Assembly: GCA_020025255.1 (NCBI GenBank) | Contig: JAHHSK010000008.1 | Location: 1 to 41,520 of the forward strand | Direction: 5' to 3' | DNA length: 41,520 nucleotides | Source: Ruthenibacterium sp. | GTDB taxonomy: Bacteria > Bacillota > Clostridia > Oscillospirales > Ruminococcaceae | In this document: piece by piece, positions 32,987-40,469 of the stretch | Layout of the letters: each line of letters begins with the position of its first letter | How positions within the stretch are numbered: position 1 is the first letter of the stretch | Position numbers and translations under genes: made by a program | The notes under the pieces: model-generated | Told to the model about the DNA's origin: nothing | Seen by the model: the letters and a program-made list of their open reading frames with translations, nothing else | The model's database searches: none

Positions 32987-33691
32987 ATGGCAGTTGTACA
33001 CCGCAGGTTCAATCGGAATAAACGCAAGTATTTCGGCCTGCGTCTGATGCAGGTGATCTCCGCGCTGCTGGGGCTTGTGCCGGCGGGGTGGGGGATCGCG
33101 GCGTTGCACAGCCGCTCGATTGCCGCAGGGCTGCTTTGGGTGGTGATCGGCGTGTTGGCTGCGGCTGGCGGCAGCTATGTGTGCGCCAAACGGGCGGCGA
33201 TCCTCAAAAGCGGGATCCAAGGGGAAGAAAATACGGTAAAAATGCTTCGTGCGCTGCCGAACAGCTGGCACATCTTAGCAAACCCTGTATTTACGGTGCG
33301 GGGCAGACAGGCGGAACTTGATGTGCTGCTGATCGGGACATCCGGCGTGTGGATCGTGGAAACAAAAAATCACTCAGGGGTCATCACAGGAACGCCGAAG
33401 CAGGAATACTGGCGTCAGGAAAAGCGTTCGCAAGAAAAGCAGATGAAAAATCCTCTGCTGCAGATCGAACGGCAGCAGCGCATCGTGCAAGAGCTTATTT
33501 CCGGGCTGGGAAGGAAGCTTCCGGTGCGCACGGCGGTGTATTTTGCAAATCCCAGTGCAAAACCCATGGTGCACGACCCGCGCATTTTCACACAAGAGGC
33601 GGATCTGCTTCAGGCGATTGTCCGCGATCGGCACAGTGTTTGCAAAGACCCGGCTGCAATCGCAAAAACACTGCTTGCACAAAGCCGGTGA
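32987..33691 (+). CDS. NERD-domain (nuclease-related) membrane protein
   Basis: Protein of 234 residues. A short basic N-terminus (HRRFNRNKRKYFGLR) precedes two hydrophobic helices (about 19-38 and 43-66), then a cytoplasmic NERD domain. The PD-(D/E)xK-like core can be read in QAELDVLLIGTSGVWIVETKN (about 105-125: Glu/Asp, then Glu-x-Lys). NERD proteins are related to Holliday-junction resolvase-like nucleases, but the substrate is unknown. The start ATG 32987 is seven bases past the galM stop, and its GGAGTG ribosome site overlaps the galM end, so the two are coupled. Convergent with lepA. Confidence 0.85.
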   Translation: MAVVHRRFNRNKRKYFGLRLMQVISALLGLVPAGWGIAALHSRSIAAGLLWVVIGVLAAAGGSYVCAKRAAILKSGIQGEENTVKMLRALPNSWHILANPVFTVRGRQAELDVLLIGTSGVWIVETKNHSGVITGTPKQEYWRQEKRSQEKQMKNPLLQIERQQRIVQELISGLGRKLPVRTAVYFANPSAKPMVHDPRIFTQEADLLQAIVRDRHSVCKDPAAIAKTLLAQSR

Positions 33692-33698
33692 GATAGAA

Positions 33699-33734
33699 AA
33701 AAGCGTCCGAAGGATCGATCCTTCGGACGCTTTT
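33699..33734. terminator. Bidirectional terminator, perfect 36-base palindrome
   Basis: AAAAGCGTCCGAAGGATC followed by its exact reverse complement. A- and T-tracts on the flanks end both the NERD gene (plus) and lepA (minus). Confidence 0.95.
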
Positions 33735-33742
33735 GCTTTGCG

Positions 33743-35545
33743 TTATTCGTCGAGCTTGAGTACAGCGGTAAAAGCTTCGCTCGGAACCTGAACCGTGCCC
33801 AGCTGCCGCATTTTCTTTTTGCCCTCTTTCTGTTTTTCCAAAAGCTTCTTTTTGCGGGAAATATCACCGCCGTAGCATTTTGCAAGCACATCCTTGCGCA
33901 TGGCCTTAACCGTTTCACGCGCAATGACTTTTCCGCCGATTGCGGCCTGAATGGGGATTTCGAACATCTGGCGCGGGATGTTTTCCTTCAGCTTTTCGGC
34001 AAGACGGCGCCCCTTGCCGTAAGCCATATCGGCATGCACGATCATCGAAAGGGCATCAACCATATCGCCGTTGAGCAGGATATCCAGCTTGACGAGCTTG
34101 GATTCCTTGAATTCCTTCATTTCGTAATCATAGCTTGCGTAACCGCGGCTGCGGCTCTTGATCGCATCAAAGAAATCATATACGATTTCGCCAAGCGGCA
34201 GTTCATAGTGCAGATCGACGCGTTCGGCATCCAGATACTTCATATCACGCAGGATGCCGCGGCGGTTTTGGCAAAGCTCCATAAGGCTGCCCACATATTC
34301 TGTCGGGGTGTAGATATGAGCATCCACGAACGGTTCTTCTGCTTTTTCGATCATGGAAGGATCGGGATAATTGGTTGGATTATCAATAAGCAGGACAGTG
34401 CCGTCTGTTTGTGTGATGCGGTATTCAACGCTGGGGGCAGTGGTGATCAGATCCAAATCGAATTCACGCTCTAAGCGTTCGATAATGATTTCCAGATGCA
34501 GCAGGCCAAGAAAGCCGCAGCGGAAGCCAAAACCCAGCGCAATACTGGTTTCGGGGTCAAAGCTTAATGAAGCATCGTTCAGGCACAGCTTTTCCAATGC
34601 GTCCTTCAAATCGGGGTAATCCGCACCGTCCGCCGGATAAATGCCGCAGAACACCATGGGCGTTACCTTGCGGTAGCCGGGCAGTGCTTCCGAAGTGGGG
34701 CGTGCAACGCCGGTTACCGTATCCCCCACGCGGGTGTCGGCAAGCGTCTTGATCGAAGCGGTGAAATATCCGACTTCACCGGCACTCAGCGTTCGGCATG
34801 GTGCAAGAGCCGTTGCCCCCATGCGGCCGACCTCCACAGGCGAAAAGACAGCGCCGGTCTGCATCAGCCGAACCGGTTCACCGACCGAAAGCTTGCCATC
34901 AAATACGCGCAGATAAACGATGACACCTTTGTAAGGGTCGTATACCGCATCAAAAATCAGCGCCTTCAGCGGAGCATCGGGGTCGCCGGAAGGAGCAGGG
35001 ATATCCGTGATAACATGTTCCAGTACATCGGTGATGCCGATGCCCTGCTTTGCGGATACGCGCGGGGCATCCAAACACGGCAGACCGATGACATCCTCGA
35101 CCTCCTGCGCAACGCGGTCGGGATCGGCACTCGGCAGATCGATCTTATTCAGGATCGGGACAAGCTCCAGATCGTGCTCCAGCGCAAGGTAAGTGTTGGC
35201 AAGGGTCTGTGCTTCCACCCCCTGACTGGAATCGACAACCAGCACAGCACCTTCGCACGCAGCAAGGCTGCGGCTGACTTCGTAATTGAAATCGACATGA
35301 CCCGGAGTGTCGATGAGGTTGAACTCGTATTCTTCGCCGTTTTGGGCAGTATAGTTCAATGTGACGGCGCGCGCTTTGATCGTGATGCCGCGTTCGCGTT
35401 CCAGCTCCATATTATCAAGCAGCTGGGCTTCCATTTGGCGTTCATCGACCGCTTTGGTGGATTCCAGAATACGGTCGGCCAGGGTGGACTTACCATGGTC
35501 GATATGTGCAATGATGCAGAAGTTCCGAATGTTTTTCTGTGTCAA
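33743..35545 (-). CDS. lepA: Elongation factor 4 (LepA), ribosome-associated GTPase
   Basis: Membrane- and ribosome-associated translational GTPase linked to ribosome assembly and back-translocation. 600 residues from TTG 35545. GTPase motifs: G1 AHIDHGKST, G2/switch region ERERGITI, G3 DTPGHVDF, G4 NKID. EF-G-like domains III and V follow, then the LepA-specific C-terminal domain (AYGKGRRLAEKLKENIPRQM, SRKKKLLEKQKEGKKKMR). The start is set at TTG because GGAGG lies seven bases before it and the family N-terminus (NIRNFCIIAHIDHGKS) then begins as usual; an upstream in-frame ATG at 35581 would add 12 non-conserved residues. Confidence 0.97.
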   Translation of the reverse strand: MTQKNIRNFCIIAHIDHGKSTLADRILESTKAVDERQMEAQLLDNMELERERGITIKARAVTLNYTAQNGEEYEFNLIDTPGHVDFNYEVSRSLAACEGAVLVVDSSQGVEAQTLANTYLALEHDLELVPILNKIDLPSADPDRVAQEVEDVIGLPCLDAPRVSAKQGIGITDVLEHVITDIPAPSGDPDAPLKALIFDAVYDPYKGVIVYLRVFDGKLSVGEPVRLMQTGAVFSPVEVGRMGATALAPCRTLSAGEVGYFTASIKTLADTRVGDTVTGVARPTSEALPGYRKVTPMVFCGIYPADGADYPDLKDALEKLCLNDASLSFDPETSIALGFGFRCGFLGLLHLEIIIERLEREFDLDLITTAPSVEYRITQTDGTVLLIDNPTNYPDPSMIEKAEEPFVDAHIYTPTEYVGSLMELCQNRRGILRDMKYLDAERVDLHYELPLGEIVYDFFDAIKSRSRGYASYDYEMKEFKESKLVKLDILLNGDMVDALSMIVHADMAYGKGRRLAEKLKENIPRQMFEIPIQAAIGGKVIARETVKAMRKDVLAKCYGGDISRKKKLLEKQKEGKKKMRQLGTVQVPSEAFTAVLKLDE

Positions 35546-35612
35546 GGGTGTTCCTCCGTCCGATAGGTGGTAATAGATCATCCTAGGGTAAATCTTTGGT
35601 TTCTAAACATTT

Positions 35613-35641
35613 AGTATAACATGTTGCGGTGAAAGCTGCAA
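35613..35641 (-). promoter_or_regulatory. Sigma-A promoter of lepA
   Basis: Minus strand TTGCAG (35636-35641), 17 bases, TATACT (35613-35618), extended TG before the -10. Leader about 60 nt. Confidence 0.7.
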
Positions 35642-35844
35642 CATATAATATATAAGAAATTGGCTTGTTTTGCTGTGCGGCATAAAAAGCACCGGCTGCG
35701 CCCGGTTTCGAAATTCGATTCTTTTTCGGCAGAAAGCATGAAATGCATGAAACAGCAGACGGATTCTTTGAAAAAACAGAAAAGAAAAAGGCAGTGCGCT
35801 GTCACATAAAAGCGTTCGCGGCAAGCTGTGCGCAGGATGCCGGT
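35642..35844. other. Spacer between lepA and the 3D-protein promoters
   Basis: About 200 bases with no ribosome site, repeat or hairpin that I can support. A reading frame opening at 35743 has neither a ribosome site nor a recognisable protein sequence. Confidence 0.5.
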
Positions 35845-35873
35845 TTGACAGAATGGTTCGAATTTGCTACAAT
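35845..35873 (+). promoter_or_regulatory. Consensus promoter of the 3D-domain gene
   Basis: TTGACA (35845-35850), 17 bases, TACAAT (35868-35873), with extended TG at 35865-35866. The transcript would start near 35880, about 236 bases before the coding region. Confidence 0.85.
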
Positions 35874-35879
35874 GCTTTC

Positions 35880-36115
35880 GGATTTGTATTCGCAGCAAGT
35901 GCAGCTTGTATGCTTTGCATGCGGCGGAACAGAGCGTGGGTCTTTTGTGTATGGAAACATGCGCAAGGCACTACCTCAAGCCCGATCGTTCCCACTGCCG
36001 GAAGGGGCATGTGCCCGGCAGGAAAGTGCGATGCTTCCATTGTCGCGGGAATGATCACAGACGGAACGCCGACTGAGTGGACCGGGGCAGCAATGGAATA
36101 CAAAAGGAGAATGGA
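35880..36115 (+). promoter_or_regulatory. Long structured 5' leader of the 3D-domain gene
   Basis: About 236 nt. A 10-bp long-range stem (GATCGTTCCC, 35984-35993, with GGGAATGATC, 36047-36056) encloses a CTGCCG/CGGCAG hairpin (35995-36021) and a GCGA/TCGC hairpin (36028-36046), a three-way-junction shape. It does not carry the c-di-AMP (ydaO) conserved blocks. Whether it is a riboswitch or other control element is not known. Confidence 0.45.
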
Positions 36116-37165
36116 ATGGCAAAATTGAAAGAACATATCCGGCGCAGGCTGCACGCGGCAGCACCCCGTATAACGGCGGTAGCGGCAGCGGTGCTTAGCT
36201 TGTGCGTGGTGTGCTCGACCCTTATTACAGCCGTCAATACGGTGCAGGTTCAGGATTCCGACGGAATGGCACGCACATTGATGACGGCAGTGACACAGCA
36301 CGAAGATTTGCTGGAATTGGCCGGCATGGAGCTGGAAGAAAACGATACGACGACCATGAAGCGAACCGAGGACGGCACACTGCTGCTTTCGCTTCAGCGT
36401 GCATTTCCGGTTACAGTGCGGGCAGACGGGAAAAATTATCAGGCAGATATCAGCGAAGGCACCGTTCGGGATGTGCTGACCCGTGCGGGTGTGGCTTTGG
36501 ATGAAAATGATTTTACGACGCCAAAGCTCAGTGCACCGGTGCACAAGGACATGGAAATTCAGGTTCATCGTGTGACATTTGAAGACCATGTGGAAAGCGA
36601 GACGATTCCGTTTGAAACACAATACCAGGACGAAACGGAAACCACCAGCGGAAAATATACGCACGAAGTGCTGCTAAGCAACGGCAAAGATGGAAAAACC
36701 AATGTCACATATCGGCAGAAATTCATCGACGGCATTTATGACAGCACACAGGTGGTGGAAAGAGAAGTCATCGAACCGGCTGTGCCCAAGGTGTACCGCC
36801 GTTATAAGACGAATGCGGTCAGCCCGCTTTTGCCGCCGGAAGGCATTACGGTCGTCAATAATGTGCCAAGCAGCTACAGCACGGTTTATACCATGAAGGC
36901 AACCGGATATTCTTCGCGCGGGGGACGCGGCGCAAGCGGGCTTGGGCTGTATTACGGTACGTTTGCATGTGATCCCACGCTGATTCCGTATGGAACGAAG
37001 GTCTATATCACATCAGAGGATGGCCGCTTTGTATATGGGTGGGCGATTGCAACGGATACCGGCGCATTTATCCATACAAACCGTATGCAGGTTGATTTGT
37101 ATTACGAAACCTATGCGGAATCGGCAGCAAACGGGGTAAAAACCGTCAAGGTGTATATTCCGTAG
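36116..37165 (+). CDS. Secreted cell-wall protein with ubiquitin-like (DUF348), G5 and 3D domains (YabE/YocH-like)
   Basis: Probable peptidoglycan-active protein, 349 residues. A basic start and a hydrophobic segment (about 19-40, ITAVAAAVLSLCVVCSTLIT) act as signal or anchor. Then a DUF348-type domain (PVTVRADGKNYQADISEGTV, DVLTRAGVALDENDF), a G5 domain (SETIPFETQYQDE through YRQKFIDGI) and a C-terminal 3D domain with its three aspartates (MKATGYSS, FACDPTLIPYGTKVYI, ATDTGAFI and VDLYYET), related to lytic transglycosylase MltA. This layout matches YabE/Rpf-like proteins of Firmicutes, which remodel the wall on outgrowth. ATG 36116 follows AAAGGAG. Confidence 0.92.
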   Translation: MAKLKEHIRRRLHAAAPRITAVAAAVLSLCVVCSTLITAVNTVQVQDSDGMARTLMTAVTQHEDLLELAGMELEENDTTTMKRTEDGTLLLSLQRAFPVTVRADGKNYQADISEGTVRDVLTRAGVALDENDFTTPKLSAPVHKDMEIQVHRVTFEDHVESETIPFETQYQDETETTSGKYTHEVLLSNGKDGKTNVTYRQKFIDGIYDSTQVVEREVIEPAVPKVYRRYKTNAVSPLLPPEGITVVNNVPSSYSTVYTMKATGYSSRGGRGASGLGLYYGTFACDPTLIPYGTKVYITSEDGRFVYGWAIATDTGAFIHTNRMQVDLYYETYAESAANGVKTVKVYIP

Positions 37166-37190
37166 GGTCGGGATCATCGAAAAAACGAAA

Positions 37191-37240
37191 AGCCGGAAGG
37201 ATGGCTCGATCCTTCCGGCTGCTTATACTCTCCGAAGAGA
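37191..37240 (+). terminator. Tandem hairpins after the 3D-domain gene
   Basis: A 12-bp stem (AGCCGGAAGGAT with ATCCTTCCGGCT, 37191-37220) is followed by an 8-bp stem (TATACTCT with AGAGTATA, 37224-37245). There is no proper T-tract, so termination is less certain than for the other hairpins in the window. Confidence 0.5.
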
Positions 37241-37304
37241 GTATAGTGACGCAGAAAATCAGAAAAACTTGCAGGAAACTCTTCCATTTGGAACAAAAGT
37301 AGAG

Positions 37305-37310
37305 TATAAT
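37305..37310 (+). promoter_or_regulatory. -10 box of the tRNA gene
   Basis: TATAAT with only a weak -35 candidate (TTCCAT at 37282-37287, 17 bases). Start near 37317, 25 bases before the tRNA. Confidence 0.55.
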
Positions 37311-37341
37311 ATAAAAGCATTATGCTGTGTACAGCAGATGT

Positions 37342-37418
37342 GGGGCTTTAGCTCAGCTGGTCAGAGCTCTCGGCTCATAACCGATTGGTCCAGGGTTCGA
37401 ATCCCTGAGGCCCTACCA
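37342..37418 (+). tRNA. tRNA with CAU anticodon (Met; tRNA-Ile2 not excluded)
   Basis: Full cloverleaf: acceptor GGGGCTT with AGGCCCT, D arm GCTC/GAGC, anticodon loop CTCATAA, T arm CAGGG-TTCGAAT-CCCTG, and an encoded CCA end. CAU can be elongator Met or, when lysidine-modified, Ile2; the loop sequence does not settle it. The gene lies directly upstream of an integrase and probably contains the attachment site of the element to its right. Confidence 0.92.
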
Positions 37419-37420
37419 TG

Positions 37421-37467
37421 AAAAAACCGCAGGATCAAGCCATTTTCGGCTGGTTCTGCGGTTTTTT
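37421..37467. terminator. Terminator between the tRNA and the integrase gene
   Basis: AAAAAACCGCAG pairs with CTGCGGTTTTTT, with a further imperfect stem and loop between. The flanking A- and T-tracts allow it to end both the tRNA and the convergent integrase transcript. Confidence 0.85.
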
Positions 37468-37538
37468 ATTATCTTCCTATATCCGAAAAAACACCATAAA
37501 AAACAGGGAAACACATTAAAATGCAAGTCAGATGCATG

Positions 37539-38693
37539 TCAAACCGATTGCGAAAGATAGGCATCGAGAGCATCCATTTTCTGTGCTTTGTATTTTTTAT
37601 CAAGATGCGTATAGATCCCCATGGTCACGCTGATATCGCTATGCCCCATTTGATCGCGGGCGGTCAGCACATCAACACCCGCCTGATACAGCAGGGTACA
37701 GAAGGTGTGCCGCAGCTCATGCGCGGTAAATGTTTTAATCAGCATCGGCAGCGCGCCGCGCGATGTGCCGTCTGCGTTTTTTGACTGCGTGGCAAAAACA
37801 TTCGCACCGTCAAAAGCATATTTTGCATTTAAATGCAGCATATAGCTGTGCCACATCCTGCGCCATGCCGTTTCGGTCATTCTGCCGCCTTTCGCGTTAT
37901 GCACAACATAGAGCGTTGCAGGATCTGCGGCGCGTTCGGCCGAAAGAAAATCCGCAAGCAGCTTTGGGATATGCACGCTTCGCACACCGGCGGCCGTTTT
38001 GGGCTTTTTTATTTTATCTGCCGCGAAATCCCATGATTTATTCACGGTGATCGTCCGATGATCGAAATCCACATCTGCCCAGGTAAGCGCGGTAGCTTCG
38101 CCGCGCCGCAAGCCGGAATACATCATCAGCATTGCGGCTCTTTGCGCCCGATGCGGCGTATCACGCACCCATGCCTGCCGCTCGGCATCCAGCCAGCCGC
38201 GTTCCTGCGGGGCTTTCCCGGCCGGAACGATCACGCGATCACACGGGTTATACTGGATAATTTCTGGAACGGCCAATGCAAAAACCGCCTTTGCGGTACC
38301 GGTAATCTGATCCAGGGTTTTGTGCGATAGCCCCGCCGCCGCAAGATCATTGAGCACACGCTGCACATCGGCGGTGCGGATTTTATCAGCGCGCATTGGA
38401 TACAAAGGGGCAAGCCGTTTGCCGTAACACGCCAGCGCGTGCTGCCAGCTGACGCCGATACCCTGCGCCCGCTTTACGCACATATAGTGCGTGAACAGCT
38501 GCCCGAAGGTTTGCCCTTCTGCGTTTGGATCCAGCCCACGACCCAGCGCCGCCCGGTATTCAGCCGCCTGCTGTTCGGCATCCTTCAGCGTGGCGGCATA
38601 AAATGTCTTATATTTCCGCTTTCCATTTTCATCTTTGCCGAGATACACTTGCTTTGCATAGCGGCCGTCTGTGCGTTTTTTGGTTCGTGCCAT
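37539..38693 (-). CDS. Tyrosine recombinase (phage/ICE-type integrase)
   Basis: Catalyses site-specific integration and excision. 384 residues from ATG 38693 (AAGGAGG eight bases before). N-terminal arm-type DNA-binding domain (1-55, RYAKQVYLGKDENGKRKYKT), SAM-like core-binding domain (about 60-155) and catalytic domain. Catalytic residues: Arg196 (SGLRRGE), Lys232 region, His325 and Arg328 (HELRHTF), His351 (GHSD) and nucleophile Tyr361 (MGIYTH). The gene points to the adjacent tRNA, as in elements that insert into a tRNA 3' end. It is the last gene of a leftward set that includes the repressor. Confidence 0.95.
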   Translation of the reverse strand: MARTKKRTDGRYAKQVYLGKDENGKRKYKTFYAATLKDAEQQAAEYRAALGRGLDPNAEGQTFGQLFTHYMCVKRAQGIGVSWQHALACYGKRLAPLYPMRADKIRTADVQRVLNDLAAAGLSHKTLDQITGTAKAVFALAVPEIIQYNPCDRVIVPAGKAPQERGWLDAERQAWVRDTPHRAQRAAMLMMYSGLRRGEATALTWADVDFDHRTITVNKSWDFAADKIKKPKTAAGVRSVHIPKLLADFLSAERAADPATLYVVHNAKGGRMTETAWRRMWHSYMLHLNAKYAFDGANVFATQSKNADGTSRGALPMLIKTFTAHELRHTFCTLLYQAGVDVLTARDQMGHSDISVTMGIYTHLDKKYKAQKMDALDAYLSQSV

Positions 38694-38719
38694 AAAAAAT
38701 ACCTCCTTCAGGGTACACT

Positions 38720-38748
38720 TTGACAAGCCTGCCCAAAAGAGGTATAAT
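38720..38748 (+). promoter_or_regulatory. Perfect-consensus promoter of a candidate small RNA
   Basis: TTGACA (38720-38725), 17 bases, TATAAT (38743-38748), directed rightwards, divergent from the integrase coding region. Nothing coding lies downstream before a terminator about 85 bases away. Confidence 0.85.
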
Positions 38749-38753
38749 CGCTA

Positions 38754-38834
38754 TGTGGTAGCTGAGCGATGACCCCGCAAGGGCGAGCCGGTTCTATTGA
38801 CGCCTTCGGTGTTCCAGCACCGGGGGCGTTTTTT
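38754..38834 (+). ncRNA. Candidate small RNA opposite the integrase leader
   Basis: About 80 nt between a consensus promoter and an intrinsic terminator, without a reading frame that has a ribosome site. The 5' part holds a CCC-CGCAA-GGG hairpin (38772-38783). It lies on the strand opposite to the region between the HIRAN gene and the integrase, so it would be antisense to a read-through integrase mRNA. I do not recognise the RNA family. Confidence 0.6.
38800..38834 (+). terminator. Terminator of the candidate small RNA
   Basis: 12-bp stem ACGCCTTCGGTG (38800-38811) with CACCGGGGGCGT (38818-38829; two G-U pairs), loop TTCCAG, then TTTTTT. Its T-tract overlaps the stop codon of the HIRAN gene on the other strand. 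Confidence 0.88.
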
Positions 38835-39444
38835 AGTTATATCCAATTTTCACTTTGACAAAGATGTCGTCTTGATTTTTCAGCATTTCTCCATTTTCGG
38901 AAATGACTTTATAATCGCCGCCGCCGATGAATGCCGAAACAAATTGGACTTCATGATTTTGGAGAATGTCCAAAACATGTTTGTTTTCCGCGCGGCTGAT
39001 ATATGCGACCTTTTCGCCAGCCACTTGCACATAGACTGCGTTATCATCGTGTGGATTTTCCGGTTCCGGAACAAGATATACCGGCTTGTGGATATAGTTA
39101 TAGCGGAAAATTTTCTGTTGTCCCTTGCCAGCGTTAAGAAGGGCTTTATTTGTCTGTTTCCAATCCGGATTGCGCACAGCAAGCTTTCCGATTGCCTCTT
39201 GATAGTAATCCATGCCAACTGCGAAAAAGATTTCTTCTGTGTACTCACCGGTTTCTTTCTGCGGCCTGTCCCTGTGCCCGAAGCAGGCCGATGCGGCCTT
39301 TACGATATCAACAAGCCAGCCGATGCCGAACAATCCGCAGGTAAAAAGATACACAAAACCTATGCCTGTTTGATGCTGTAAAAATTTATGTACACCAAAA
39401 GGACCTAAAAACAGCGTAACAAGAAAATTGATAATAGGTGACAC
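38833..39444 (-). CDS. TM2-domain and HIRAN-domain membrane protein
   Basis: 203 residues from GTG 39444, which follows AAAGGAG. Residues of about 3-52 form a TM2 domain: two helices with the FLGPFGVHKFL turn and a LFGIGWLVDIV second helix. A polar linker follows, then a C-terminal HIRAN domain (about 105-200; KPVYLVPEPENPHDDNAV, VAYISRAENKHVLDIL). HIRAN domains bind DNA 3' ends in helicases such as HLTF, and stand-alone forms are common in phages and mobile elements. The coding region starts 13 bases after the metallopeptidase stop, and its ribosome site overlaps that stop (TAAAGGAG). Role in the element unknown. Confidence 0.82.
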   Translation of the reverse strand: MSPIINFLVTLFLGPFGVHKFLQHQTGIGFVYLFTCGLFGIGWLVDIVKAASACFGHRDRPQKETGEYTEEIFFAVGMDYYQEAIGKLAVRNPDWKQTNKALLNAGKGQQKIFRYNYIHKPVYLVPEPENPHDDNAVYVQVAGEKVAYISRAENKHVLDILQNHEVQFVSAFIGGGDYKVISENGEMLKNQDDIFVKVKIGYN

Positions 39445-39457
39445 GAAAACAACTCCT

Positions 39458-39883
39458 TTAACATATGATATTTTCAAAATCAACGCCGAGATGATCCCGA
39501 TATATCGTGTATGCACGCCAGATAAAGGCCGGCTGCACATTGAAGCGATCGGCAATTTCCCATATAGAGTATCCGAATTTCAAATCATCTATTAAATCAC
39601 AAAGCGGGATGCGTTTCAAAACGGCAGCCTTATCTGCCCGATATTCCGCCTGTGCCTGAACTTGGAACGGACTGAACGGAGTATAGAATGCACCGGCTGT
39701 AAAATGCCCCTCCTCATGGATCAGGACGGTGGCTTCTTCTGCTTCGGTTTCAAACTGCGAGCAATCCATTCCGATGAAGCCGTCGGCAGAGGATATCGCT
39801 TTACGCCCGCAGAGAGGGCAAGAAAAAACGGTGATGTCTTCCGAATCCAAATCAGCATATAGATCACAAAGTGCATTGAACAA
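39458..39883 (-). CDS. ImmA/IrrE-type zinc metallopeptidase
   Basis: Probably cleaves or inactivates the neighbouring phage-type repressor to trigger excision, as ImmA does in ICEBs1. 141 residues. Zinc motif HEEGH (His56, Glu57, His60) and the third ligand Glu80 in AEYRADKAAV, the usual ImmA/IrrE arrangement. An extra CxxC (SCPLCGRK, Cys22/25) and a C-terminal helix-turn-helix-like stretch (SIWEIADRFNVQPAFIWRA) are present. The frame opens with TTG 39883, only six bases after the repressor stop; its ribosome site (GAAGTGA) is weak and lies in the repressor gene, so translation is coupled. Confidence 0.85.
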   Translation of the reverse strand: MFNALCDLYADLDSEDITVFSCPLCGRKAISSADGFIGMDCSQFETEAEEATVLIHEEGHFTAGAFYTPFSPFQVQAQAEYRADKAAVLKRIPLCDLIDDLKFGYSIWEIADRFNVQPAFIWRAYTIYRDHLGVDFENIIC

Positions 39884-39889
39884 ATAGAA

Positions 39890-40243
39890 TCACTTCTTTT
39901 CCAGACGATTTTTTTTGATTTCTGCTTTCATGCGCATAAAGGTTTTTAAATCTTCGATGTCTTGTGCATCCAGATTCTCTTTCACTTCTCCATAAAACGC
40001 AATCAGTTCATCTTTATAAAGCTCGTCGTCCTTCGGGGCGGCGGGCTTTTCTTCGTTGCCAAGGAGATAATCGACGGAAACATCAAAATAGTCTGCAATA
40101 GCATTTAAAGCATCGCTTCGGGGGGTATATCCTTTAGACTTCCAAAGGGAAACATTGGAGCGGTTAATGCCGCAAGCTTCTGCAGCTGCGCCCGGCTTAA
40201 TCCCTTTTGAAGAACACAAGGCAGAAAAAATATCATAAAACAT
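39890..40243 (-). CDS. CI/Xre-type phage repressor
   Basis: 117 residues. N-terminal HTH_3 domain (about 3-62: FSALCSSKGIKPGAAAEACG, NRSNVSLWKSKGYTPRSDAL, IADYFDVSVDYLLG) and a helical, charged C-terminal part (ENLDAQDIEDLKTF) that may be the target of the ImmA-like peptidase. It is divergent from the Cro-like gene, and the region between contains repeated CTTAAAC/GTTTAAG half-sites. ATG 40243 has only a modest GGCGGTG ribosome site, in keeping with a low-level repressor. Confidence 0.88.
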   Translation of the reverse strand: MFYDIFSALCSSKGIKPGAAAEACGINRSNVSLWKSKGYTPRSDALNAIADYFDVSVDYLLGNEEKPAAPKDDELYKDELIAFYGEVKENLDAQDIEDLKTFMRMKAEIKKNRLEKK

Positions 40244-40304
40244 ACAAAAACACCGCCATTATTTGTTGAAGTACACAAACATAAAGAACACAAACAAAAA
40301 TAGC

Positions 40305-40332
40305 TTGATTTGTTTAAGTAGTTTGCTATAAT
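40305..40332 (+). promoter_or_regulatory. Rightward early promoter of the element
   Basis: TTGATT (40305-40310), 16 bases, TATAAT (40327-40332), extended TG at 40324-40325. The spacer contains an operator half-site. Confidence 0.7.
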
Positions 40333-40433
40333 GAAATTGCAAGGTTGAGTACTTAAACAGAATAAGCCTTAAACAGAAACAAAACATAAGCCCATGGATT
40401 GTTTCTGCTTATATAATACTCTAAATGTTTAAG
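40311..40433. promoter_or_regulatory. Operator region with four CTTAAAC/GTTTAAG half-sites
   Basis: TGTTTAAGTA (40311-40320) is the exact inverted copy of TACTTAAACA (40350-40359), flanking the -10 box of the rightward promoter. Two direct TTAAACAGAA copies (40353-40362, 40369-40378) are 16 bases apart, and GTTTAAG recurs at 40427-40433. These are likely CI/Cro binding sites. Confidence 0.6.
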
Positions 40434-40469
40434 AATATCAACATAAAAAATGAAAAAGAGGGAATTTGT

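Noticed and set aside
35743..36054. 103-codon frame between lepA and the 3D-domain gene
   Set aside because: No ribosome site, no recognisable motif, and the 3D-gene promoter lies inside it.
35864..36076. 70-codon frame with a Cys/His-rich end (SHCRKGH, RCFHCRGN)
   Set aside because: No ribosome site; it lies in the predicted structured leader of the 3D-domain gene and overlaps two other frames. Judged chance.
35880..36115. c-di-AMP (ydaO/yuaA) riboswitch
   Set aside because: The expected conserved blocks around GTGAATCC and CCGAATCCGTCAGCTAAC are absent.
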